This document shows positions 23,291 to 36,797 of a DNA stretch of 64,000 nt, in pieces. The notes beneath the pieces are model-generated. The model saw only the letters and a program-made list of their open reading frames with translations, did not search any database and was not told where the DNA came from. Position numbers and translations under genes: made by a program. How positions within the stretch are numbered: the first letter of the stretch is position 1; every line of letters starts with the position of its first letter. Source of the stretch: Warburgia ugandensis (taxonomy: Eukaryota > Streptophyta > Magnoliopsida > Canellales > Canellaceae); assembly GCA_035236585.1 (NCBI GenBank), contig CP141136.1, positions 57,119,136 to 57,183,135 of the forward strand, written 5' to 3'.

Positions 23291-24704
23291 TTGCCTAATC
23301 CTCTATTATTAAGAGGTTTGTAGGTAACTTGTTTTCCATAAGTGATATCCCAAACATCAATAAAAATATAAATTTTCTCACAAGCTATCTCACATTCTAA
23401 AAAGAAGGGGGAAAAAAATAAAAAATAAAATAGAAAAACTGGTCATAACTTAAAATGAACCAAAGGAGTTGCATGCAAAAGTTGTAAAAAATAGAGAGAG
23501 AAAAGAATGATAATTTGATTAACGTTCAAATATAGAGCAAAGGAAAATTAGGGAAGAATTAATTATTCAAAGCATAAAAGATCTTGAACAAAGCGAGCCA
23601 CTTTGAAGGCTAGAAGTCAAGGGTGTAAGATTACATGGAAATTTAAAAGTGTATGTTTAAAATGTTAAATTTATACTTAATGTGGTCTATTTAGTCGCAT
23701 CACCACTTCTGGAGTCATCATCATCATCATCATCACTTCCTACTCCATGAACTCACATCCTAAACCTAAAGAATAATACTCTTCCCAAGGTCTCATATTG
23801 ATCACTCTCCAAGCATTCCCAATCTTCCTCACAATTATGGTATCATGTTCCATTAGAGAATGGAAGTTCTCCAAATTTTGAATACCTCCTTGCTCCTACC
23901 AAAACTATCTCATCATGTGTGTGATAATAGAAGTGCAATCATATCCCACTATGGGTACAAAGTTGGTTTTTTTATAGCTATAAAGAAACCCCTCTCCATT
24001 GTTAGATGAGATTATCCACTTGATCCTCGAAGCATCCACCTTTTCCTATTAATTAGCCTAGTCAATCATAGTGAAGTCCATTGGAAATCTTTGGATGAAC
24101 AAAAGAGATCTGGTAGGAACTGGCCCATAGATGGGAGGAGAAAACTCACATGAAGAACTTTGATGCTTCCCACCATTCTATATTCCATCCACACTAAATT
24201 AGTCTAGACATACAAGGGTCTTAACAAGAAATAAGGGAATGGGGTTTGCATTATGATTAATTGCTAATCCACAACTTGTACTAGCATAGAAGAAGCTCTA
24301 GGGTTCTCTAAGTGAAGAAATGCAGATGAGAACAAGGATAGGACGATAGTAGAAATAGTTTGTTCATTATTTCCTCCTAAGGTTCCATCCACAAAGTCCC
24401 TCAACAATAAATCAATGACAATGAACCTACTTGGTCCCCCATTCTCCAAAGGCATATACCTATTCCCTTCTACTACATTCAAATGGAGAAGCTTGGAAAA
24501 TAATCAAAAGTTGGTGTCACTACTTGGTGGTTCCAAGAAACCTCCATACTCCAATAAACTCTCACCAAGTTCCTATTCTAAACAGTAGGGCAAATCTCTC
24601 CATCCACAAACACGAAGACATGGCCCTCATGATCCTATAAACAAATGTAAGCCTAAATCAATCCATTAGAGAGCATAGAATTGGCCATTCGCATAATAAT
24701 GTGT
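23291..24704. other. Downstream region of the Tat-type element, no intact gene
   Basis: A (ATC)n run lies near 23718-23736. A - strand frame at 24264-24482 (72 residues) is unlike anything I can name. Tat-type elements often carry an antisense ORF between integrase and the 3' LTR, and this placement would suit a remnant of one, but no motif proves it. Confidence 0.35.
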
Positions 24705-24709
24705 GTTGT
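24705..24709. repeat. Probable target duplication of solo LTR, left copy (GTTGT)
   Basis: Pairs with GTTGC at 27475-27479, a four of five match. Confidence 0.6.
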
Positions 24710-25167
24710 TGTAATGACTCAAGTTTTTTTTGAAATTTTTGTATCACTTTGACAACCATAATCAATCATGATGTTTACCAATTAGTTATGGCTTGTTTAT
24801 TTTAGGAATTAATATATGTTTAATTATCTTAATAGGTGGTTAGATGTTTTATTGTAATTAAAATATGAAATAAAGGAATTTGTGACAAAAATAGTATCAT
24901 TAGATTCTACACTCGAAAGGGAATCCAACGCCTCAAAGAACAGTGAAAAAGGAGTTCGTATGACCAAGTTATGGGCCTTTGAAGATGAGGGGTATTTGTG
25001 TAATTTGAACTTAAAAACTAAAAAGGCTAAAAACTCAGGGGATCATTTTTATAACGAAACCTCCTTGGGTCGTCTTCCTCAAGCGTCATCTTCCTCAGGC
25101 CAGGTGGTGCACAGTACAGCCATACCTGTACGGAGCAGAAAAAAATGGCAGCACCACCTTCCCCTCC

Positions 25168-25175
25168 TATAAATT
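25168..25175 (+). promoter_or_regulatory. TATA-like box of solo LTR
   Basis: TATAAATT after a C-rich stretch, in the sense direction. It corresponds in place to the TATA boxes of the other LTRs. Confidence 0.5.
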
Positions 25176-26476
25176 CCTCCAATCCCCCTCTTCCAAATCA
25201 AGTTTTCTCCTCTCGAATCACTCCCAAAAATAGATCTGGTCACAAGGGTTTGCAGCTACAATCAAGACCAAAATCGGGCAGCATCAAGGGCTCCCCAGGT
25301 ACAAGTCTCCTCCCCACTCTACTCCTTTCTCGTCCCTCTCCCTTTTCCCCCAAATCCTGACCGGATCTGGTAGGTTTTCCTGCTAAAAATTGCTGGATTT
25401 CCATAGAGTAAACTAGACGAGTGGATAACCTGTTGCACCGTCTAAGGTGACGTGTCCCAAGGACGCATGGACGTGATGCGTGCCAGTGACGAGCTCCCTG
25501 GGGCGATTGTTGCGCCCGCGCCTCGTGCGGGCAGATTCCCGGCTCGACCGAGATGCACAGGGCATCCTAGGAGCTGTGACGCTCCACGCCTGCGCCAAAG
25601 ATGTGTCCCCACGATGCCGTCTACGACGCGTGCTACAACATGTCACTAGCGCATGCGCATGCGTGTGAACGTGGTTGCGGTTTGACCAGGATGCGCACGC
25701 CTCCTGGGAACCATGATGCGTGGGCCCTACACGGACAATTCTAGTTCTTGCATTGATGTGCAACGCTAAAAACGCAATTAAGGAGGTTATATAACTCCAA
25801 TTGACGATCCGAAAGAATCATTGTGCTCATAATTTTGACATAGACCTAATTACATAATAACATTTAGGACTAAGAGACTATTTAAGGTAACTATAGCCTA
25901 AAAACCATAGAGATCTCATGAACCCAAGAGATCAATTATAATCAAACCTCGTGAATTTATCTAATAGAGGTCCTAGGACATTCTTAGTCCAAGATCGACC
26001 CAAGAATTTTGTAGATCAACCCTAGAAACCCCAAATCATATAGATCTAGCCGTTGATTTGTAAATATAGAAAATGATACTTGACTTTTATGTCCAACTAA
26101 CATCTTGGACCTCACCAAGGTACTCTAGGGCTCGAATTGAGGAAGGACAACGATTGAGGTAGGTAGTTTAATACTACTAAGTTTTTAAATGCATCTTAAA
26201 CTCTGTCTTGCCTTTATTACTATTTTTAGCATGCTTTTGAGTTGTAATGTTCTTATACGAGTATGTGGAAATGTCTTCACATTTGATGGCTTTGAATGCA
26301 ATACTAGAATGAACTAATTTTATGCATCGCTCGCATACTTTTGCAAATAAATGCATAAATTGCATAGATTACAATGATTGAGATTTGGATTCTATATATA
26401 TGCTTTTTGGGCTAATGAGCCTGGTGGGTACTATGCTGAGAGGTTGTTATGTACGAGGTTGGCCTCCCGGCCTCTA

Positions 26477-26490
26477 CCACCAACGGGTGG
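26477..26490 (+). other. Conserved LTR stem-loop (solo LTR 24710)
   Basis: CCACC-AACG-GGTGG in sense orientation, directly after GGCCTCCCGGCCTCTA. The stem is kept although the loop differs from the other copies. Confidence 0.6.
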
Positions 26491-27474
26491 ATGGTATCAC
26501 TACAAAAATGGCATTGTCCCTTCCCTAACTGCTGTGGTAAATAAGGATGATTGCTGGAGGTGTTCATGGCACCCTTTCAAGGACAACCATAGTCGTCATA
26601 GAGGCTATGGTGGGTTGGTCTCTAGATATCGGAGCCACACGATTCCAGTTGTGTGTTGATCATGAGCATAGTGACCGTATGATTTTAGCTTTACAGCTAT
26701 ACATGTAGCATTGAGATGGTCATATACGAGTACTCATGACTGGTTAGTTTGAGTGATTTATTGAAAGACCCATATGCATGATATTCATGGCAATATGCTC
26801 ATATGCTTTGATTGGTTTGTACTTTAACATTTTCATAACTATTATTATTATTGATTTGTTCACCTGATATATTTGCCGAGATTTATACTATGCGTGCACT
26901 TCATGTTCTTCATCTTGCTTATTTATGAGTTTCATAGTTTACGCACATATGTCCATGATTACCCAAAAATAGAAGTGCATGTCTTTATGATCATGTTTAT
27001 CATAACTCTTCTAGTATGTCGTGTTTTCAAACTAGTGATAGTAGGTTACATACTGAGTACGATAAGTACTCAACCCAATCCATCTTTTTTCCAGATCAAA
27101 TAAAGAATAATTAGAAGGAGTTTCAAAGAGAGTTAAGGCCACAGTCAAGTGAACACAGGTAAGGCTGAATCAGGACTTAATTAGTAACCCTTTTGTGTTT
27201 GATGTACACTTGGTTGTAGGTGCTTATTTGTAACTTGGGCTGCGATTAACAATCTTAGGAGTAGAAATTATTCATCTTTGTGCTTTGTCTAAAAAGTTCC
27301 ATGGCTTATGCATTATTTGTTTATTGAGATTTGCTAATGACGCTCGGTGTTTTTATATAGAAATTTAGATTAAAAGCAAACTTTCACTGCATTCTTTTAG
27401 CAAAAATTATTTTAAAACAGAGATCGATCTCATTGTTATTATAAAACCGCAACATAAAAACTCGAGTCATCACA

Positions 27475-27479
27475 GTTGC
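27475..27479. repeat. Probable target duplication of solo LTR, right copy (GTTGC)
   Basis: Differs by one base from 24705-24709. Confidence 0.6.
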
Positions 27480-30168
27480 TCTCTCACATGTATCCCACCC
27501 ATTCATAAAATTAAGTTAAGCCTCATTTCATTGGAAGCTACTACAAAGGAATAAGCATTGAGTTCTAGAATTCATCATAACATTGCATAAATTTTTTAAA
27601 AACATGATTGATTTCAAAGAAAATAAAGCATTTTTCAGTAAATGTACCTTCCATGATGATTTTCTTAAGGTTCCTATCCTCTTTTCCATTTTCTAGACCA
27701 CAAAAATGGTTTAAAAGAAGTCTCACTTTGAATTTGAATAATGAAAAATGGAAAAATCCAAAACATCCCACTTTTAAAACTCTCCCCCGCCAAATCTTTA
27801 GGATTATGAAGTCCAAGCCTATTGAACTATATGATCATAAATTCCAAGTAGCATGTACTACATACATTTCCAAGTAGCATTTACTCAATCTTTGTTGCAA
27901 TTTTGAGCTTATTTTGAGGTACCAACTCTTAGGACATGTAGTATTGTGTCTTATTGATATGTATTTTTTCAAATAAGAATTCAAAAAAATCCAAAAAATA
28001 AGAAATAAGAATTTCCACACATCTTTTCCGAAAATTATAAATCTACATGACATTTCACAAAAATAAAATAAAATAAAACAAAAATATTATATTTATATCA
28101 AACTAAATATCATTCCATCCATCCAAATGTAAATAAATGGCAAGTTTTTCAAATAATAAAAATAAACAAAAAAATTTTTCTCTTTCTTTTAATCTTTGGG
28201 GCCCTTTGCACCTAACTTGAACTTTCTAAGGCATCATCCAGTTATCCTCTACTCCATGGGGGTTCTCTTCCTCATCCTCTATGTCCTCTTCAAGCAATCC
28301 TTGATGGTGGTTGAGGCTAGCTAATCACACACTGATCCCTTCTTGCTAACTTTAACTTCTACAACTACCCTTGGCAACACTCCCTCAGGGATGCAAATAT
28401 TGTAGTTCATGGGCAAAACATTTAACATAGAAATTGAACAATGTTAGGTACTCTAAAAATTAGCTTGTGCAAAAGAAAAAAAATAGAAGAGTGAGAACAT
28501 AGACAAACCATAATGCAGTGCTCCTCGGCATGTCACTTAGTAAATAAATTACATTAAATTAATAAAAAGGTTAGGATTCATTCATCATATAATGTTTAAA
28601 ATAGAAAAAGTTGTGACATCTCACCAACTGTTGGTTCTTAGGTACAACTATATGGTGATCCTCAAGGTAAGTCTCTAGGACTCCAACCTTTTGCTAACTC
28701 TTAAGAGTGAACTTTGATATGCTAAAACTAGGAGGCTGCATGTGTGGAATCTTCTACAACATGAGAAGGCTTGATAATACTACTTAGGCCCAATCATTAA
28801 AAAAATTAAAACAAAAGGTTAGGAAATCCAAGTTTGAACTATCAAAAGACCGTCAAGTGGCTAGAAACAATAGGTCTCCATTGGAACTCTATGATATATC
28901 AATCCCTGGATGCTAACCAATGAAGAAGGGTCTAACAATGCTAAATTGACTGAAAATGAGGTGACTCTAAAACCCAATCCTACATAAAGAAGGGGATGAG
29001 ATTGGTCTATAGATCCTCTCTAGGAGGTAGGCAATGACCTTTGAATTGAAGATCAATGAGAACAACAAAAAATCCGTGTCCAAGCATGCTTATGATTCTG
29101 ATATCGAGGGACAAAAATACCAAGTCACCTAAATAACTCCATGAAGCTTATGTGAATTCAAGCACACAAATAAAAATCACAAGATTAGGGCAAAAAGCCT
29201 TACTTGTCCATGGGCAACTTGTCCAAGGCCTGTCTCCCACACTCTATACTCCTTGGGAGACCTAATAATGTGATGTAGGACATAAAATACGAGCGGAATG
29301 GATGGTCCATTAGCCTCTCTCCTTTCCACTTCAATTGGAGCTTAAGTAGATGGAGGAAAAATAAGATTTGCAAAAACATCACCAAGTTAGCCAAATCGAA
29401 ACATTGAAACAAAATTTAAGAGAAGAAAAGTTTTTAGAACCTTACCTCTAGTAGAAATTTAATGATTAGCATTATCTCCCTTGCCATCTCAAGAAAAGTC
29501 TTGAGATCCTTAGAATGGCTCACATGCCACAGTTGGCACCTTGTCCCATATTTGCTTATGAAGTGTGAATCCATCAACACTAGTAGGACAAGCCCTTGCT
29601 TGATAGCTCACCACCTCACCACCTCCACACCTGTGGCCCTATATATCCTCTAGCTCCTCAAGACTCTCTAGTCTTGGATACCATAGGTCAAATTCTAGGT
29701 CTTAGCATGTCGTAGAACATGAGCCCTATGGTATGTCACAACTACCTCCATAGAGGCAAGAGAACAGAGGAACACCCCCAAAGACTAATTAGGGATAGCA
29801 TCTAAAAGCATCTCTCCTTCACACAATACTTCAACTAGTACTAGGCTACAAGGATAGGGGTTTAATCAAATTGGAGCCCACTCAGATGGGCAACCTTGAA
29901 ATTAGACAAATGGCATGTCCAAGTCTTCAGCCAATAATGCTCTATTAATTACTATACCTAAGCCTTGTTGATAAGTGTCCATTTTTTGTATAAATTTTCC
30001 TCATTTAGTATGACATTTTATATATTTTTAGGGTATTATTTAAAAATTTATTCAAAAATTTTATTATTTAACTGTAACTTGAAATTTTTTTAGGGTTAGA
30101 TGAAGATCTAAGGTGATATATGTAAAACCACTTGTAAAATAATACTAATTAGGATATTTTCTATATGG
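27480..30168. other. Unassigned sequence between solo LTRs
   Basis: No gene recognised. AT-rich with A-runs near 28040-28180. From about 28200 to 29720 the composition becomes more balanced, and a - strand frame at 29200-29412 (70 residues) is seen without a known motif. The region may continue the Tat-type element interrupted at 24710, since similar text style occurs at 23700-24700, but this is inference. Confidence 0.35.
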
Positions 30169-30173
30169 TTAGA
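30169..30173. repeat. Target site duplication TTAGA, left copy
   Basis: Exact match to 33379-33383 flanking the solo LTR. Confidence 0.88.
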
Positions 30174-33100
30174 TGTGATGACCCGGGTTTTTACATGCAT
30201 TTTTAAATGTAATATCTAATTCCTAAGGCGAGATCAATCCCTATTTGAAAACACTTTTAGAAAAACTATGCAATGCAACGGAAAACTCTTTTATTTTAAC
30301 TTCATTTTGAAAACCCCGAGTGTCATTTGCTTTCAAGATGAATAAAGTAATTTTGAAAATTATGGAAATCATAAATGTCTTCCCAAGTCTATCCAGTCAT
30401 AGCTCACAGCCCAACTGTAATAAGTACATATACATGTCCAAAAGGTAGAGTGTTTACTTACATTCATGCTTGTCCCTTCTTCATTTAGTTGATCATAGCA
30501 CTAACATTTCCTAATGCTTCTTTTGCTCTTGTGTGGAGCTAATCTGTAAAAAATAATATATTTCAGTGAGTATTCCTCATACCCAGTAGGTGATCTGATA
30601 CTACTATTTTGAAAACTCATCATGCAACATGCATAATTCAAGGAGCTTTTCATGTAAAACATGAGTGATTCAATTTGTGTAAACATGCATATGTATGCAT
30701 GACAAGTAAGCTCATTGATGCAATTTCAATCATGGAATCCTTTACCGAAATCTAGTATTCAACAATATAAACATGACTAACATCATAAGGTAGAAATCAA
30801 TAGTATCCATGTAAGAAGATCTCGGCAAACACATCAAAACCAATGAGTCAAATATAATAATCATGAAACTCTTAAAATAGTCGTCATTCAAAGCAGATGA
30901 TGGCATCACTATAAGTATTCATGCACATGGTCTTTTGGTTTCGTTCCAACCGCAGGCTGTCTCATTCAGCAATCTACCCACTTGGAGCTCAAGCCGATTG
31001 GTCGTTATCATATCAAACCGACTAGTCACGAGTACTCGTTCACGACCATTTCAATGTTATATGCATATCAATACAATAGAAATCATAAAGCCAACTATGC
31101 TCATGACCAGAACACCTCTGAATCGTGCATCTTCGGTATCTAGAGACTAGTCCACCATAGCCTCCATGACGACTATGGATATGTCCTCGAAAGGGTGCCA
31201 TGGCATCTCTAATGGTCGTCCCTATTTACCAAACCAGTCAGGGAAGGGACAATGCCATTTTTGGTAGCAATACCATCCACCTTTTTTGTGGTAGAGGCTG
31301 GGAGGCCAACCCCGTACATAACAACCTCTTAGCATAGTGCCCACTGGGCTCAATAGCCCAAAAAGCATATATAGATAAATCCAAATCTCAATCATCGAAA
31401 TCATGCAATTTATGCATTTATTTTCAACCATGTGAACAGTGCATAAAATCAGTTCATGCTAATACCGCATTCAAAGCCCATAAAACATGAATACAATTCT
31501 GCATACTCGTATAAGAACATCATATCTCAAAAGCATGCTAAAAAAAACAGTAATAAAGGCAAGTCAGAGTTTAAGATGCATTTATAAAAACTTAGTAGTA
31601 TCAGACTACTTACCTCGATGTCTCATGAATCGCGTTAGTCATTACTCAACCTTAACCCATCTTCGTGAAACCTTGGATATTAATTAATAACAAGGATTCC
31701 AATATCACTTTCCATCCTTTGTAGATCATTACTTAGACTTATAGATTAATGGCTAGATCTGCCTTTTAGGTTATAGGTCATTGCTTAAATGTGTTTTTAG
31801 GCTTGATCTCTCATATAGATCTAATGTTTAATGGTCAGATCCCATAGATCGCCGTCCCAATGCTTAGAAAAGGTCTATATTTGATTTGAACTGCCAGATC
31901 TCTCATTCAAGGGATGATACATGTGTTTTGGGGTTAATCCTAAGCTATTAATCCCCTAACACCTCTAATGGATTAATCTATGAGATTTGATCATCTTTGA
32001 TCTTGTTGATTTATGAGATTTCTAAGGTTTTTGGGCTATAGTCATATAAAATAGTCCCTTGATCCTCACTTTTATAGTCTCATTAGGTCCGTGTAATTAT
32101 TATGAATGCAACGGTTCTTTCGGATCATCAATCAAAGTTATATAGCCTCTTTAATAGCGTTTTTAGTGTCACTAATCAACAGATGAACTAGATTTGTCCG
32201 CGTAGGGCCTGCGAGTCACGGTTCCCAGGACAGGTGCGTGTCCTGGTTGAACTAGGACTGTGTTCGCAAACGTGCGCATGGCCTAACGATGCACTATGAC
32301 TCGTGTCCTGGATGATGTCGCACAAATGTGTCTTCAACATGGACGTGCTGCGTCTCTGCTCCTAGGACACCCCGTGCGTCCAAGTCGAGTTGAGAACTGG
32401 CCTGCATGCAGTGCGCACGACTGTCACCACAGGGGGCAGTTTTTGCACATGCACACTGCATCCTTGGGATGCTTCTGGTTGGAGAGGTTGGGTTCCATCC
32501 CAATTTTCTCTAGCAATTTTGGCCGGGAAAACGCAGATCCTGTAGAAATCTGGGCTGGGAGGAGAGAAAACCAAGAGGGAAGGGTGAATTCTTACCTAGG
32601 CTGTCAGAAATGGTGCCCCATCTTGCCGGCGATGCACTGGTCTCCTATGCCTGCTTGAACCCCAAGTCGCCGAAAAACACATAGAAGGGAAAAACCCATT
32701 TTTTGGCGAGACCTAAGGAAAAAAATGGGGAAGAAGAGAGAGGACAACGGCTGGCCAAAAGGAAGGACCTAGGCTGGCGTCAGAAATGGCAGAGAAAGCT
32801 GGAGAAAGGGCTTTTCTGATGCAAGCTTTGCCGGAACCCTAGGCTGCTGGGTTTTTGGGTGAGGGCAGCTGGAGAAGAAGAAGAAGATGGATGATTGGTG
32901 AAGAGGGGGAAGGGCTTTTTAAAGCCGGTGAAGGCTGTGCTGCCCAATGGCGGTGCCGCCAGTTCTTCCTATGCCGCCTTGCAGAGGCGGTGCTGGAAGT
33001 CGGTGGGAGGTAGGGGATGACCAGGGGTGTTGTTATCAAAACGACCCCTGCGGTTTTGGCCCTTTTTCATTTTTAATTCAAATTACACAATTACCCCTCA

Positions 33101-33378
33101 TCTTCAAAAGCCCATATCTTAGTCATACGAAGTCCGTTTTCAATGTTCTTTGAGGCGTTGGATTCCATTTCAAGTGTAGAATATAATGGTGTGGATATTT
33201 CTCACAATTTCCTTCATTTCATGGATTAATTAAAATAAAACATCCAACCACCTATTAATATGATTAAATATCTGTTAATCTCTAAAATTGTCCAAAATAA
33301 GCAAGCTATAACTAGTTAGCACATGAAAACCATCATGATTAATCGTGGTAAGAATATTGTAAAATTTGAGTCAATACA
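30174..33378 (-). mobile_element. Solo LTR, - orientation
   Basis: 3205 bp, starts TGTGATGACCCGGG and ends TTGAGTCAATACA, with a perfect 5-bp TSD. It resembles the LTRs of element D (ACATGCATTTTTAAATG near the start, GAAAACCCCGAGTGTCATTTGC) and is the inverted relative of the solo LTR at 24710. A CpG-rich part lies at 32200-32480 and the U3 part at about 33040-33378 (CCCATATCTTAGTCATACGA). No internal domain is attached. Confidence 0.93.
31277..31291 (-). other. Conserved LTR stem-loop (solo LTR 30174)
   Basis: CCAC-CTTTTTT-GTGG on the + strand, next to GTGGTAGAGGCTGGGAGGCC. The same stem as in the other LTRs with a different loop. Confidence 0.6.
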
Positions 33379-33383
33379 TTAGA
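33379..33383. repeat. Target site duplication TTAGA, right copy
   Basis: Matches 30169-30173. Confidence 0.88.
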
Positions 33384-36300
33384 TCAAGCCAATCAACATT
33401 CTGGATTGTACACCAAGTTTAGATTGAAATGGACGACTACAATCAATGTGGGATGAATTTGGATGATTCAGATTGAATTAAGACAAAATGGCTTAAGTGT
33501 CAATATTTTTCAATTATACATGGTTTAAGGATTCTAAGGTTTGAAGAAAATTGAAGAAACTTAATGGCAATCTAAGCAATTAAGTTTGAACTGTCAAGAT
33601 GTCTCAAAAAAAATATCTTGAAATGTGCCACCTTTAGAATCAGTGGTCATGGATGTGAATGTATCATCAAGATGGACATGATCAATGGTTTAAATCATTT
33701 AAGATAATGGTTTGTGGGCCAACATCAAAAGTCATGTATTTGATGTTTTGAATTAAATCAACATAATTCCATGGGAGATGAAAGATCAGATGGGCAAGAT
33801 AGCTTTGGAAAGACACTAATGGATAAATCTTAACTAATGGATGGCCTTGATGTGGGGAGAGAGATGACTCAAGTGAAGATTTTGAGAAATGAAATACGCA
33901 TTGATCTTACCGTGTTGTATAAGTAAACAGATAGAAGAGAGTTGAAAAGAAAAAAGAATAAAACATTTAGAGAAAAAAGAAAAAGGAATAGTGTGCATGG
34001 CTCGTGAATAGGCAAACTTTGTGCATGATTTCCTGATTCATCATTCAACAAAAATCTCTAAAATTGATTGTGTTCAATGGATGACAATGAGAAGAAGAAG
34101 AAGACCTATATTTTAGATTTTGTATTTTTATTTAATAAATCCTTTCACAAAGTGATAGAAATCAACAACTCATTATTGTACATGTGAATAATAACTGTGT
34201 TTTACATCCAACTACTAGTGTCACTTGCTAATTTTATATTTCACTTTACTTCTCTTTCAATTTATCTCTCCTTTTTTTTACGATTCAAATAGCGAACCTT
34301 GAATGAATTTGATCAAGGAATATATTATGATTGTTAGTGTCAGAATCTAGTTTTAAATTCAAGTACTTTCAAATTGTTAAATTTTTCATTACTAGTGTCA
34401 CTTGTCAACTTACAGTTGCATAGTATGTTGCTTTGTTTTTTTTGTTATTTTTTTAGTTTGTCCTGATGCATGATAAATTGAGAATAACTATGGTTCGGTA
34501 TTAAAGAGAATAAAAATTTTAAATTTTTTTGTCTTGTTAAGGATTTTAGCTCTTTCTTTGATGGTATATTTTAGGTTTCATTTTATATTATTAAATATTA
34601 TTGTTAATTCAGGTTTTAAAGGTTAGGAGCTAATTTACTTAACTGTTAAAAATTTTATTTTTTAAGTTTTTAAAATTTTTTATAATTAATTTAGAAATAA
34701 CGCTGGGCTAATTTTCTTTTTCCTAGGATTAAAGTGATCTTACTTTTAGATTAGAGCATTACTTATGAAATTTTTAATGTTTTAAAATGTCTTAAAAATT
34801 AATTTTAAAAATTAAATTAATTATCATCCTCGTAAAGGAAATTTTTATAAGTTTTTTATAAAAAATTATTTTTTCTTTTGAAACTTTTATATCTTTTTCA
34901 AAGAAATAAAAGAGAAAACTCAAGAATATAATAAAAAAATAAAAAAAAATAAAGAAAAGGCTCAAAAGCTTATTGACACATCAAATTTGAAATATCCTAC
35001 CCCTAGACTTAAATTAAACATTGCCTTCAATATTTAGAACTACATACCATAAGAAATGAAATATCCTACCTCTCAATGACCATCATTGGAATCCTCATAA
35101 TTACGTTTCATTATCCACACTTCCACTATTTTATTTTCTTTAACTAATGAATTATTTCATTGTCATATCAATCAAAATCAATTGTAACTCTGTCAATCTC
35201 ACATCCCATAAAATTGATGTTTCAAAATAACCTTCCTTAGTTATTAGAACCCATAATATCATCACTATCAATTTTGAACGTAATTCAATTATAATCAATT
35301 TCATCTTATCTCATTCACTTCATCTGTGTTTCTCCCTAGTTGGTTCATTATGTGATTATCACAATTTAATAATTATTCCATAAAATAGTTATCATGTCCT
35401 CCAAGCAATATGCACTTCAACTCATAATTAAAAGCCCTACAAAATTCATAAACATTCACTTCTTGCTGATGTCTATCCATCAATATTTTTGTATGCACAA
35501 AACTCATTAATTTTCATCATATAGCTCAAAAAATTCATCCATAAAAACATTAGGATCTTATTTCATCAAAATTTCAATGATTTTCACCATCCTACAATTT
35601 ATTCGTCAATTATATCCACTTCAAGTTTAGGTTGATACAATACTTCTCTAAACTTTCTCAAATTCTCATTAATTGTAATCATTTTTTATCCTTCATCATT
35701 ATTCTCATATTGTTGTTACTATAATAGTTGTTAGGCCTTTTCAAAAGTTGATACACACGTCCAAGTTAGAACTTGAACTTATTCACTAAGTTTTTTATAT
35801 TCATAGTTCAATTCTCCAATCATCTATTGATCTTTCTTATCGTTTAGCAATCGTCCTTACAAAATAGTTGTTATATCTTCTAAACAATTTGCACCTCCAA
35901 TTCATAACTAGAACTCTCAAGAATCATTAAACAGGCATTTATTCTCAATGATAACTAGTTGTCAGCATTTTTGTATATATAAGGAATAACTCGTTTCACC
36001 CTTTTGATCAATAATTTGTTTACATAATGAAGTCAAATTACCTCCAAATTTCATAATACCTAAATTTTATCCATCTAATATATCTACTACCTATATAGAC
36101 TAATGTTGTAATACCCTTAATTTACTCAAGTTCTCATCCATTGTGACTATTTTTTGCTATCTTTTTCATTATAATCAAAATATTATTGTGCAATAGTTAT
36201 CATAATCCTCAAAGATTTATATGCATCGTCAAAATTAAAACTTGAATCTATAGAAGGTCGCCCCATGTGTGAATAGATCTATTTTTGACAAAGTTTTCAT

Positions 36301-36785
36301 TTAGATATATAAATTTTATACTCTTATACTATTGTTCCTTACTCTAAGAACTATACTAGTTTCGTAAATGTACTCTTACTCATACTAGAACTAAAAATCT
36401 ATTGTTTTCTTAGAACTTGCCAACCCTTGTAGGTTCATCTATTTTTACATTCATCAACATTGCCCATATGAGTTATTTATATAACTCATATCTAAACAAC
36501 TCATTCTCACTTGATTAACTATATATAACTTTTGAACATGTTGGACTAGCTATAAAAAGAGTGACTAGCCTCTAAGAGAGTTCCTCAAAACTCTTATAAT
36601 TAGCATAGTTCCCACTCCTCAGGAGATTTGGAACTAACTCTCAAGGTTACCCTTAGCAGACATCATGTAGCTTGACGCCCCACTTGGGACCGCCCACCAA
36701 CCGACCAAGGTCGACAGGCCCCCTTTTCCCCCATTAAGGAACCCTTGTCATCGTAGGCCATGAGCAATTAGCCCACTATCAACTT
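33384..36785 (-). other. Non-coding sequence, right part probably the leader of element E
   Basis: There is no coding motif on either strand. From about 34980 to 36785 the + strand is rich in CATTxxT and CAAxxT pyrimidine-leaning text. Near 36520-36560, ATATAACTTTTGAACATGTTGGACTAGCTATAAA resembles 51605-51640 in the leader of element D. Since the PBS lies at 36786 on the - strand, this part is the 5' untranslated side of an element running leftward. No gag or pol and no second LTR were found to the left. Confidence 0.5.
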
Positions 36786-36797
36786 GCTCTGATACCA
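36786..36797 (-). promoter_or_regulatory. Primer binding site of element E
   Basis: TGGTATCAGAGC on the - strand, two bases from the LTR start at 36800. It marks the LTR at 36800 as a 5' LTR, with its internal region to the left. Confidence 0.85.

Larger units (their letters stand above)
24710..27474 (+). mobile_element. Solo LTR, + orientation
   Basis: Starts TGTAATGACTCAAG and ends CTCGAGTCATCACA, the reverse-complement arrangement of the LTRs at 30174 and 47667. It contains the same blocks in opposite order: ATGACCAAGTTATGGGCC near 24960, the TATA-like CCTATAAATTCC at 25168, a CpG-rich part at 25440-25740, and the conserved stem-loop block at 26411-26520. No internal gag-pol, PBS or second LTR adjoins, so it is the product of LTR-LTR recombination or a lone remnant. 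Small reading frames inside it are not genes. Confidence 0.85.

Noticed and set aside
25413-25763. A 116-codon frame rich in Arg and His
   Set aside because: Lies in the CpG-rich part of a solo LTR; composition artefact.
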